DNA from: Gemmatimonadota bacterium
GTDB lineage: Bacteria > Gemmatimonadota > Gemmatimonadetes > Gemmatimonadales > GWC2-71-9
Direction of reading: 5' to 3'
NCBI GenBank assembly: GCA_022563595.1
Contig: JADFNB010000003.1
Span: forward strand, 62,001 to 126,000
DNA length: 64,000 bases
The position numbers and the translations under genes are program-made. Below the pieces are notes generated by a model. The model saw nothing but the letters and a program-made list of their open reading frames with translations. It searched no databases and was not told the DNA's origin. Below, one piece after another: positions 53,178 to 61,145 of the stretch (positions within the stretch are counted from its first letter, which is position 1; every line of letters starts with the position of its first letter).

Positions 53178-54347
53178 CTATTCGGCTGCCGTATGCCACA
53201 CGCGGAAGATTCTCCCGCCGTGATCGTCCGAGATGAGGAGGCTACCGTCCGGAGCGACCAACACATCCACCGGGCGCCCCCACCAGCGACGGCCCACCTG
53301 CCAGCCGCTGACGAAATCCTGCAACTCGCCGGTGGGGCGGCCATCTACTATCGAGATGCGCACCACTGCGTATCCGATCGGGAATGAGCGATCCCAACTT
53401 CCGTGCAGTGCCACGAACAGGTCGCCACGGTACTCGGGCGGGAACTGGGTTGCGGTGTAAAAGGTCAGCCCGAGGGGTGCCGTGTGGGCCGGCAGCCGGA
53501 CTGCCGGACCGATGGCCGAGTCGCAGCTCGCGGTCGAGTTTCGATACTCGGGGTTCGGCATACCGGGGAGGTAGCACTGCGGCCAGCCGTAGAAACCGCC
53601 TTCGAAGAGAATGTTGACCCGATCCGGGGGAAGGTCGTCACCCAACCGGTCGCGGTCGTTGTTGGTGGCCCACAGGTCACCCGTCGTTGGGTGGACCGCG
53701 AGGCCGACGCTGTTGCGCAGACCGGTCGCGTAGATCGTCTCCCCCGTTCCGTCCGGCCGGTACCGGATCACGGCCGCACGCCGCGCGTCGCGCTCCTTGC
53801 ACAGGTTGCAGCTCGACCCTATTGAGACGAACATCTCGTCGCCGCGGAAGAGAATGGTTCGGGTGAAATGCCCTCCCCCTGCCGGCAGCCCCTCGATCAC
53901 CACCTCCGCATCCCGATAGGGCGGGCGGAACCGCACGACGCGATGCTCCTCCGCGATGTACAGCGTGTCCCCGCGGAACGTGATCCCGTGTGGGTGCCGC
54001 AGCCCCTCGGCCACGGTTGTGGTCTCGTCTGCCTTGCCGTCGCCGTCGTGATCCATCAGCCGCCGCACGCGCCCGGGCTCCGTCTCGGTGAGGTAGACCG
54101 CGCCGTCGGGGCCGACGGCCATGAACCGCGGGCCGTCGAGCCGGTCGGCGAACACGCCGATCTCGAAGCCTTTCGGCAGGACGACCGCGTTGCCCGCCAC
54201 CCGTTGCATGACGTAGCCGCTGTCTTGCGCCGCGGCCGAGTTCGGGAGCGGGGCACCTTCCGGAACGCACGCCAGAAGCAGCGGCAGGATGCCAGGCATG
54301 AATCGGCTGGCGCGGCGGCGGAACGCGTGTCCTGCCTCAATCGGCAT
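53178..54347 (-). CDS. PQQ-type sugar/sorbosone dehydrogenase-like lipoprotein
   Basis: 389 aa beginning at ATG 54347, set by GGAGG 5 bases upstream; this overlaps the E1-alpha gene by 11 bases. The segment MPGILPLLLACVPEG at 17-31 includes a lipobox-like LLAC after a longer than usual N-region. A six-bladed beta propeller follows: VLPKGFEIGVFADRL, GPDGAVYLTETEPGRVRRL, GLRHPHGITFRGDTLYIAEEHRVVR, TRTILFRGDEMFVSIGSSC, ATGLRNSVGLAVHPTTGDLW and PDGSLLISDDHGGRIFRV. Soluble glucose-dehydrogenase-like propellers oxidise sugars with PQQ; binding cannot be confirmed from sequence. Confidence 0.85.
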   Translation of the reverse strand: MPIEAGHAFRRRASRFMPGILPLLLACVPEGAPLPNSAAAQDSGYVMQRVAGNAVVLPKGFEIGVFADRLDGPRFMAVGPDGAVYLTETEPGRVRRLMDHDGDGKADETTTVAEGLRHPHGITFRGDTLYIAEEHRVVRFRPPYRDAEVVIEGLPAGGGHFTRTILFRGDEMFVSIGSSCNLCKERDARRAAVIRYRPDGTGETIYATGLRNSVGLAVHPTTGDLWATNNDRDRLGDDLPPDRVNILFEGGFYGWPQCYLPGMPNPEYRNSTASCDSAIGPAVRLPAHTAPLGLTFYTATQFPPEYRGDLFVALHGSWDRSFPIGYAVVRISIVDGRPTGELQDFVSGWQVGRRWWGRPVDVLVAPDGSLLISDDHGGRIFRVWHTAAE

Positions 54348-55425
54348 AGACGCCTCCGGTCGCCGACTCAGGCACCGGTTCCGCGGACTCGCGACTCGCG
54401 AGCGCTTCCTCCGCTGCGCGCTCGACCTCCGCATTCACCTCCGATTCTATACGGTCGAGTTCCTCGCCGGTGACATCATGTCGTTTCAGGTATTCCTCGT
54501 ACAGCCCGATCGGATCGCGGCGACCCCAATACGTGAACACGTCCTGCGGTATGACCACCCGCGCCTCGGCCTCGTCGTGCGTCGCGTGGCCACCCATACG
54601 GAACGTCTCGGCATCCAGGATGATCGGGCCCCTTCCCTCGCGACAGCGGTCCACGGCGAGCTTCGTCGCCGCGTACGCGTCGAGGACGTTGTTGCCGTCG
54701 AAGGACCAGCCGTCGACTCCATAGGCGCAATGCACCTCTCGGAAATCCTCCAGCACGCGATGCGCCCCGACGCGCGTCCCCAGCGCCACTTGATTGTTCT
54801 GGATGATGAAGATCACCGGGAGACGCAGCACCGCGGCTAGATTGAACGCTTCGTGAGTCGGTCCCGCATTGACCGACCCATCGCCGACCCACGTGAGCAC
54901 TACACCCGACGCACCGCGCAGCTTGAACGACAACGCTATCCCCGCCGCCACCGGCGGCACGTTCCCGATGTTCGAGATGGGCTGGAGGACACGGAGCTGG
55001 AAGCTGCCGACGTGGCCGTCACGCCCTTGCGACGGGGAATCGGATGTGCCGAGATACCCCCGCAGCATGTCGGCGATAGACATGCCCATTTCGTGGCAGG
55101 CGCCGGCATTCCGAATCATGGGCGCCACCAGATCGGTCTCCCGGTTCAGTGCGTGCACGGGGCCGACCGTCGTTGCCTCCTCGCCCGTGCTGAGCCAGGC
55201 CTTCGAGATCACGCCCTGTCGCACCCAGCGCTTGAGCATGATGTCATGAAGACGGGTATGCAGGAGACCACGGTAGAGGGCCAGGAACTGCTCGCGAGCG
55301 AGCCCTGCGATCATGTCGCCGCGCGCCGAGTCGGCCATGCATAGCGACTCGAATTCGTCTACCAGGGCGGGGTCCGCTTCCCAGTCGACGTATTCAGGCG
55401 GGTCGAAGGCGGGGAACCTTTTCAT
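54337..55425 (-). CDS. 2-oxoacid dehydrogenase E1 component, alpha subunit (PdhA/BkdA-like)
   Basis: 362 aa thiamine-diphosphate enzyme. The TPP motif runs from GDG at 181-183 to NN at 210-211 (GDGSVNAGPTHEAFNLAAVL...IIQNN), and GRDGHVGSF precedes the substrate region. It resembles the alpha subunits of pyruvate or branched-chain 2-oxoacid dehydrogenase. The partner beta subunit and E2/E3 genes are not adjacent, which is unusual because alpha and beta are normally together. The stop overlaps the sugar-dehydrogenase start by 11 bases. The beta partner may be elsewhere in the genome. Confidence 0.85.
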   Translation of the reverse strand: MKRFPAFDPPEYVDWEADPALVDEFESLCMADSARGDMIAGLAREQFLALYRGLLHTRLHDIMLKRWVRQGVISKAWLSTGEEATTVGPVHALNRETDLVAPMIRNAGACHEMGMSIADMLRGYLGTSDSPSQGRDGHVGSFQLRVLQPISNIGNVPPVAAGIALSFKLRGASGVVLTWVGDGSVNAGPTHEAFNLAAVLRLPVIFIIQNNQVALGTRVGAHRVLEDFREVHCAYGVDGWSFDGNNVLDAYAATKLAVDRCREGRGPIILDAETFRMGGHATHDEAEARVVIPQDVFTYWGRRDPIGLYEEYLKRHDVTGEELDRIESEVNAEVERAAEEALASRESAEPVPESATGGVYAD

Positions 55426-55494
55426 CGATCTGCGTAGTACCTTTTTGGGGCGGGGAAGATCAATATCCCCGTCTGCCCGCAAAGGAGCAAGTTG

Positions 55495-56316
55495 ATGCCG
55501 CATCCGTCGCTCGTCATGCTGCTGTTTGCGGTTACCGCCGCCGCCCCGTCACTCGCCGGGCAGTCGCGCGATGCCACCGCCGACTCGCTCGTGAGCCTGT
55601 GGATTGACTCCGTGGGTGGAATGACCACGTACGAGCGGTTCCGATCCGCCTCGTTCACCGTCACGACGGTCCTTTACGACACCGTCTCGGGACGTATCCG
55701 CAAGAGCCGGCCCCGGTACGTATGGATCAAGAAGGGACCCCACGGTGAGGAAACGCGCGTCGAGCGGTGGGAGGACTACGGGTTCATCGCACAGGGATTC
55801 GACGGACGGTCGAGCTGGGCCACCATCGACGGGTCGCTGGTCCCGGATACCGCCAAGGACGCCCGGCAGGCGCTCTACGTCGCGCGCGATCTGTTCTACT
55901 GGATGGGATTGCCGTTCAAGCTCCGGGACCCGGGCGTATTCCTGCACTACAACGGCCTGGTCGAGCGTCCGGGCCGAGACCTGAGCACCGCTGGGACGCC
56001 GGGCGCGAGAATCGAGACCCTGCACCACGCTGTCGGCGTTTCTTTCGGCAAGGGTGTCGGCGAGCATCAGGACGTTTTCACGTACTACTTTCCGCCCGGT
56101 CGCGGCTTCCCAACGGAAGTCACGTACGTAGAGAGCGGACGCACCAATCTGAACCGCCTGCTCTGGGGCGAGTCGGGACGGTTCGGCGAGCTAGGTTATC
56201 CGGTGGTGCTACGCCGCGACTGGGTCACGTTGTCGGGCAAGCGCACCAAGGCGCTCGTGATCGGTGACGTAGTGATCAATCCGGAGGTCCTGCAGGGGAT
56301 GTTCGAGCGGCGGTAG
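55495..56316 (+). CDS. Exported protein, LolA-like or DUF6503-like
   Basis: 273 aa. I use ATG 55495, 7 bases after AAGGAG; the TTG one codon earlier is less likely. A signal peptide (VMLLFAVTAAAPSLAGQ) leads to a beta-rich domain. Segments such as FRSASFTVTTVLYDTVSG, RPRYVWIKKGPHGEETRVE and AQGFDGRSSWATIDG look like the open beta-barrel half found in LolA-like lipid carriers. The family cannot be settled from sequence alone. It is divergent from the E1-alpha gene (69-base gap) and converges on an amidohydrolase. Confidence 0.6.
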   Translation: MPHPSLVMLLFAVTAAAPSLAGQSRDATADSLVSLWIDSVGGMTTYERFRSASFTVTTVLYDTVSGRIRKSRPRYVWIKKGPHGEETRVERWEDYGFIAQGFDGRSSWATIDGSLVPDTAKDARQALYVARDLFYWMGLPFKLRDPGVFLHYNGLVERPGRDLSTAGTPGARIETLHHAVGVSFGKGVGEHQDVFTYYFPPGRGFPTEVTYVESGRTNLNRLLWGESGRFGELGYPVVLRRDWVTLSGKRTKALVIGDVVINPEVLQGMFERR

Positions 56317-56317
56317 G

Positions 56318-57610
56318 TCATGGGGTGACGACCACCCCACCCTTCATCACGAAATCCACGTCCTCCAGTTCGGTGATGTCTGCCAGGGGATCGCCGTCCA
56401 CCGCCACGAGATCGGCGTAGCGGCCCGGTTGGATCGTGCCGACGTGGCCGCCCCACCCGAGCAAATCGGCTGCATTCCGGGTGCCTGCCAAGATGGCCTG
56501 CATCGGGGTCATGCCGCCCAGCCGTACCATCAGGGTGAACTCGTGACCATTGGCGCCGTGCGGCATGACGCCGGCATCCGTCCCGAGGGCGATCTTGACA
56601 CCGCCCCGCACGGCCGAGCGGAACGACCGCCGCATCATCGGCGCGATCGCGAGCGCCTTGTCGGCACGCTCTCCGGTTAGGCGGCCCTCGTGTGCCAACC
56701 GTTCGACGGCCTCGGCCGCCATGAGCGTCGGAACGAGGAACGTACCGTACTCGACCATGAGACGGATCGCCTCTTCGTCCAGGATCGAACCGTGCTCGAT
56801 GGAGTTCACGCCGGCCCGCACGGCGGCTTTGATCCCCCGATTGCCGTGGGCGTGAGCCGCTACACGTCGCTCCACCATCTGTGCGGCCTCTATGACGGCC
56901 CTCAACTCGTCATCGGTGTACTGCTGGACCCCAACCGAGTCGCCCTCGGACAGTACCCCGCCGGTCGCGCATATCTTGATGACGTCGGCGCCATATTTCA
57001 CCTGGTACCGAACCGCGGCCCGGATGGCATCCGGTCCATCGGCGATTCCCTGTTCGATACCTACACGCCCGCCGAACAGGTCCGGGACGTAGCCGTTGGT
57101 GCCGTCACAATGGCCGCCAGTAATGCCGAGCGCGTGCGCGGATACCTGCATCCGCGGTCCGGGGACGCGCCCAGCATTGATGGCGTCCCGCAGAGCTACG
57201 TCGGCGAACGAACGGGCGCCCACGTTACGGACCGTCGTGAAGCCCGCGAACAGGGTCTCCCGCGCGTGCTTCGCGCCACGCAGGGCCAGATCCGCAGCCG
57301 TCTCCCGGACGAGGGCGCTCTGCCATCCGGGCTCTCCCAGGACGATCCCGGTGAGATGTGTATGTGCATCGATGAATCCCGGTAGCACCGTCATGCCCGA
57401 GAGGTCGATCACCTCCGCGCCACGAGGAATGCGCAAGTCCGCGCCCACCGCTACGATCCGTTCGTTCTCGATGAGGATCACGACGTTGGTTGCGGGGTCG
57501 GCCCCCGTGCCGTCGATCAGTCTACCAGCGCGGACTGCTATGGTTTGAGCGGGCAGCCCGGTTCCCGGCGCGGCGAGCAGGAACACCGCCGCGACCATGA
57601 TGCGTCGCAC
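56318..57610 (-). CDS. Exported metal-dependent amidohydrolase
   Basis: 430 aa from GTG 57610 (AGGTGG 5 bases upstream), 9 bases after the kinase stop. A signal peptide ends near PAQ (residue 22). The TIM-barrel hydrolase has the metal pair H83 and H85 in GFIDAHTHLTG, a lysine region (GADVIKICATGG), HAHGNRGIKAAVRAGVNSIEHGS with further metal histidines, and the C-terminal catalytic aspartate in ALGTDAGVMPHG. It belongs to the imidazolonepropionase-like/prolidase-like amidohydrolase group, which cleaves cyclic amides or dipeptides. Its position in the minus-strand kinase operon may be accidental. Confidence 0.9.
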   Translation of the reverse strand: MRRIMVAAVFLLAAPGTGLPAQTIAVRAGRLIDGTGADPATNVVILIENERIVAVGADLRIPRGAEVIDLSGMTVLPGFIDAHTHLTGIVLGEPGWQSALVRETAADLALRGAKHARETLFAGFTTVRNVGARSFADVALRDAINAGRVPGPRMQVSAHALGITGGHCDGTNGYVPDLFGGRVGIEQGIADGPDAIRAAVRYQVKYGADVIKICATGGVLSEGDSVGVQQYTDDELRAVIEAAQMVERRVAAHAHGNRGIKAAVRAGVNSIEHGSILDEEAIRLMVEYGTFLVPTLMAAEAVERLAHEGRLTGERADKALAIAPMMRRSFRSAVRGGVKIALGTDAGVMPHGANGHEFTLMVRLGGMTPMQAILAGTRNAADLLGWGGHVGTIQPGRYADLVAVDGDPLADITELEDVDFVMKGGVVVTP

Positions 57611-57619
57611 GAATACCAC

Positions 57620-58657
57620 CTAACGCAGGAGGGGAGCCAGCCGCTCGAGCACCGCTTGCGAGCCGAGGGCGTTGGCGAGAACGAGGCCGAACTCGAGCGT
57701 AGTGAGAAACCGATCCTTCGGATCGGTCTCGAGCGACCGCATGAGCGCTGCTTCGAGGTCTGCCGGGAAGTCAGGCCGATACGTGCGGACCGGGGTGGGC
57801 TTGCCGCGGAGCCGCGCAATCATCATCTCCTGAGCGCTGCGGCCCTGGAACGGAAGCTTGCCGGTGAACATCTCGAATGCCACGATCCCCAGGGCGTAGA
57901 CGTCACTGCGGGCATCGAGCTGTTTCCCCCGAATCTGCTCGGGACTCATGAACTCCGGCGTGCCGAGAATGATGCCCGTCGCAGTGAGCTTGGCGATCGA
58001 CGGGTCGGCCCGGTTTTCCTTGGCCAGCCCGAAATCCATGACGACGGCTTTGTCCCGTCCGTCGTCCGTGGGAACGATCATCACGTTTTCCGGCTTGAGA
58101 TCACGGTGCACGATCCGGAGCTGGTGAGCGTGATGCAGGCCCGAGCAGATCTGCCCAAGCCACTCCACCCCCAGCTCCAGCTCAATCGGACCGATCTTGA
58201 CCTCACGATCGGAGAGCAGTTCGCCTTTGAGGTAGGGCATCACCAGGTAGATCAGGCCGTCTTCGGTCTCACCGAGCCTGAGGATCTTGCAGACATGCGG
58301 GTGGTCCAACCGCATCGCGAGCCCCGCCTCGCGGCGGAGCCGCTCGACCGAGTTCTTATCGGCGCTGAGCTTGGGGCTCAGGATCTTGATGGCGACTACT
58401 TGACCCCGGGACAGGTCCTTTGCCTGGTACACGTAGGACATGCCGCCTTCGCCCAAGCGCTTGAGGACCTCGTAACGGTTGTCTACCCGCTGGCTCGTCA
58501 GCGTGAACCGTTCGGGGGCAGGCGGCTTGTGCGCCTTCCGGATGGTCGTTCCCGAATCTCCGGCCACCGCGACGTCCACCAGCGGGGTGCCGTCTTTGGG
58601 ACAGAAGCGGGCGTCGCCCTCGTAGACCGTTCCACATTTCGTACAGCGGTGGCTCAT
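57620..58657 (-). CDS. Serine/threonine protein kinase with N-terminal zinc-ribbon-like motif
   Basis: 345 aa. The first 25 residues contain C5-x2-C8 and FCPKDG with C19, a zinc-ribbon-like pattern with Asp replacing the fourth Cys. The kinase core has the Gly-rich loop GEGGMSYVY at 69-77, lysine K91 (VAIKIL), HRDLKPENV and MDFGLAKE, GTPEFMSPEQIRG as the activation-loop end and DVYALGIVAFEM. No C-terminal sensor or membrane segment is present, so it is a soluble kinase. The gene overlaps the stop of the GGDEF gene by 4 bases. Confidence 0.9.
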   Translation of the reverse strand: MSHRCTKCGTVYEGDARFCPKDGTPLVDVAVAGDSGTTIRKAHKPPAPERFTLTSQRVDNRYEVLKRLGEGGMSYVYQAKDLSRGQVVAIKILSPKLSADKNSVERLRREAGLAMRLDHPHVCKILRLGETEDGLIYLVMPYLKGELLSDREVKIGPIELELGVEWLGQICSGLHHAHQLRIVHRDLKPENVMIVPTDDGRDKAVVMDFGLAKENRADPSIAKLTATGIILGTPEFMSPEQIRGKQLDARSDVYALGIVAFEMFTGKLPFQGRSAQEMMIARLRGKPTPVRTYRPDFPADLEAALMRSLETDPKDRFLTTLEFGLVLANALGSQAVLERLAPLLR

Positions 58658-60135
58658 TCTCGCACCTGGTCGCGACCTTCGTCCTTGGCCGCGTACATCG
58701 CCCGGTCCGCCTGTCCGATGAACGCGTCGGCCGACTCCGCCCCGTCCGCCGGCATACTGGCCACGCCGATCGACACCGTAACGTACAAGGGATCGCCTGC
58801 TTCCGCGAAGTCGTATTCCGCGATCCGCACTCGCAGCCGCTCCGCGAAGATCACCGCCCCTTCCGTATCCGTATCCGGAACGACCACCACGAACTCGTCC
58901 CCTCCGTAGCGGGCCACTATATCCACGGACCGCGCTTCACGACGCAGGATGTCGCCGAGCTGCCGCAGGACACCGTCGCCCGCCAGGTGGCCGCGCGTGT
59001 CGTTCACATCCTTGAACGTATCGATGTCGACGAGCAGCAGCGCCAGGGTCCGGTCATATCGCTTGACCCGATCCACCTCTGCCTCGAGCCGTTCGGATAA
59101 TGCGCGCCGGTTGGAACACCCGGTTAGCGCGTCGGTTTGCGCCAGCTCCTGGAACCGCTCCCGATCAGAGACCGCCGACTCGAGGTCGTAAGCCTTGTCG
59201 ATCGCGCTCACCGCCGCCGCGATCACGGTTCCGGCGAACGCCACGTCTTCTTCCTCCAGCGGTGCGTCCTCCGCCGTAGTACGCAGGAAGAACACACCGC
59301 GTTGCTGTTTGTGCAGCGAGAAGGGCAGCGCAATCACCGAGCGGGTCGTCACTTGGACGCCGGCCGCACGCCACTCCTCCCGCACCTCGTCGTACATTCG
59401 ATCGGTGAGGACGTCTTTCACCAAGACCGGGCGACCGGTCGAGAGAGCGCGCTGGATCTCCGGATACCGAGCCAGCTTGATCTCGAGGTTCCGGAGCGCA
59501 GGGTTCTCGAACGCCGCTACCACCAGCCCCGTTTCGTCACCGGCATGGGCCAGCACCATCGAGCATTTCGAGAGACGCAATACGCGGGCCACCCGCCGGG
59601 CGAGTATGTGATAGATCTCGTCCGGTTTGAGAGAATCGGTGATCTCGTGCAGGATGTCGACCATCTCCGCTCGGACCCGTGCCTCGTCTCCCCGTACCCG
59701 CGCCTCCTCCGCCTGGCGTTCCGCCTCATCGCGCGCCTGTTGCAGGGTGCGCCCCCCGCGCAACCGCGCGTCGATCCGGGCGACCAACTCCCGGACCCTG
59801 AACGGTTTCGCGATGAAGTCGTCGGCTCCGAGACCGAGAGAGCGCGCCGTCGCATCTTCCGGCGGCATCGACGAGATCATCAAGACGGGCATGGACTCCC
59901 ATCGCGGATCGTTCTTGATCTGTTCCAGGAGCTGAAGACCGTCCACCTTGGGCATCATGATGTCCAGCAACAGGAGATCCGGCCGCTCGGCCTCCAGCCG
60001 TTCCATGAGGTGCTCGCCGCCGTCTATCGCGACCACGTCGTGCCCCTCGCCCTTCAGGATGTAGACCAGGGTCTTGAGGAGGGCCTTGTCGTCATCGGCC
60101 ACGAGAATCTTCCCGCGGTGCGCCGGCGCCGTCAT
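58654..60135 (-). CDS. Diguanylate cyclase with receiver and GAF domains
   Basis: 493 aa. An N-terminal receiver (1-120) has the acidic pocket VADDD (12-16), phosphoacceptor D58 (LLLLDIMMPKVDG) and SSMP. A basic helical linker (RQAEEARVRGDEARVRAEM) follows, then a GAF domain (about 150-310; RVLRLSKCSMVLAHAGD), then GGDEF from about 330. The active site GGDEF at 411-415 is intact, and RSVD five residues upstream is an RxxD inhibitory site, so product inhibition by c-di-GMP is expected. Its neighbours are a Ser/Thr kinase (4-base overlap downstream) and a threonine dehydratase (4-base overlap upstream), suggesting kinase and cyclase signalling in one transcript. Confidence 0.95.
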   Translation of the reverse strand: MTAPAHRGKILVADDDKALLKTLVYILKGEGHDVVAIDGGEHLMERLEAERPDLLLLDIMMPKVDGLQLLEQIKNDPRWESMPVLMISSMPPEDATARSLGLGADDFIAKPFRVRELVARIDARLRGGRTLQQARDEAERQAEEARVRGDEARVRAEMVDILHEITDSLKPDEIYHILARRVARVLRLSKCSMVLAHAGDETGLVVAAFENPALRNLEIKLARYPEIQRALSTGRPVLVKDVLTDRMYDEVREEWRAAGVQVTTRSVIALPFSLHKQQRGVFFLRTTAEDAPLEEEDVAFAGTVIAAAVSAIDKAYDLESAVSDRERFQELAQTDALTGCSNRRALSERLEAEVDRVKRYDRTLALLLVDIDTFKDVNDTRGHLAGDGVLRQLGDILRREARSVDIVARYGGDEFVVVVPDTDTEGAVIFAERLRVRIAEYDFAEAGDPLYVTVSIGVASMPADGAESADAFIGQADRAMYAAKDEGRDQVRE

Positions 60136-61118
60136 CGGCCCTCTCCCGCTAACCGCTCCACCGCGGCCGGATCAATGTTCCCGCCGCTCACGATCAGCAC
60201 CGTCGGGCCTGTGGGTCGGATCGCTTCGGCGCGGAGCGCCGCCGTCGTGGCGGCCCCCGACGGCTCGACCGTGAGCCCGACCTCGCGGTGCAACCAAACG
60301 GTCGCGTCGATGATGGCGTCGTCGCTGACCGTGACCGCGTCGACCCGGCCGTGCAACAGCTCGAAGTTGCGTTCCCCCACCGCGAGCGGAAGCAATCCGT
60401 CCGCCACGCTGTGCGTGCGATCCAACGATACGATCTTCCCAGCAGCGAGCGCAGCCCCGAGGGCCGCGGACCCCACCGGCTCGACCCCGGTTATGCTGGC
60501 CTTCCGGACGAGCGACTTCACCGCGGTAGTGACACCGGCAATCAGTCCGCCGCCGCCCACCGGGACCACGACAAGCGCCACGTCGGGCAAATCCTCGACG
60601 ATCTCCAGTCCCACCGTACCCTGACCGGCGATGATGTCGGGGTGATCGAAGGGCGGCACGACCGTCAGCCCCTCATGCTCCACCAGTTCACTCGCCTTGG
60701 CCTTGCGGTCTTCCGAGGTAGTGCCCGCGAACACCACTTCCCCTCCCCAGCGTCGCACGCCGGCCACCTTGATCTCGGGCGCGGACTCAGGCATCACGAC
60801 CACTGCCCTGACCTCCAGCCGGCGCGCGGCGAAGGCAACCGCCTGGCCGTGGTTACCGCTGGAGTAGGTGATGACGCCGCGTGCGCGAGCTTCGCCCGAC
60901 ATCCTGCGGATGGCGGTCCATGCACCCCGCAACTTGAACGCGCCGGTCGGCTGGCGGTTCTCGAGCTTGAGATAGACCGGCACCCCAGCAGCGCGACTCA
61001 GCGTCTCGACGGGCTGGAGTGGAGATCGCACGGCGACCCCAGCGAGACCGCTTGCCGCTTCGCGGATGCTCTCGAGGGTAACCAGGTCCTCGTCAGACCG
61101 GATGAGAGGTGAAGTCAC
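60132..61118 (-). CDS. Threonine/serine dehydratase, PLP-dependent
   Basis: 328 aa fold-type II PLP enzyme. The PLP lysine is K62 in ENRQPTGAFKLRGA; SSGNHGQAVAFAAR binds the phosphate and substrate carboxylate, and VPVGGGGLIAG is the glycine loop holding the PLP phosphate. There is no C-terminal regulatory (ACT-like) domain as in biosynthetic IlvA, so it resembles the catabolic dehydratase or a serine racemase. The reaction is deamination of threonine to 2-oxobutanoate or serine to pyruvate. It starts 27 bases after the gyrA stop and overlaps the cyclase gene by 4 bases. Confidence 0.9.
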   Translation of the reverse strand: MTSPLIRSDEDLVTLESIREAASGLAGVAVRSPLQPVETLSRAAGVPVYLKLENRQPTGAFKLRGAWTAIRRMSGEARARGVITYSSGNHGQAVAFAARRLEVRAVVVMPESAPEIKVAGVRRWGGEVVFAGTTSEDRKAKASELVEHEGLTVVPPFDHPDIIAGQGTVGLEIVEDLPDVALVVVPVGGGGLIAGVTTAVKSLVRKASITGVEPVGSAALGAALAAGKIVSLDRTHSVADGLLPLAVGERNFELLHGRVDAVTVSDDAIIDATVWLHREVGLTVEPSGAATTAALRAEAIRPTGPTVLIVSGGNIDPAAVERLAGEGR

Positions 61119-61145
61119 GGTCCTGCGAATCTACAGGCGGTGCCG

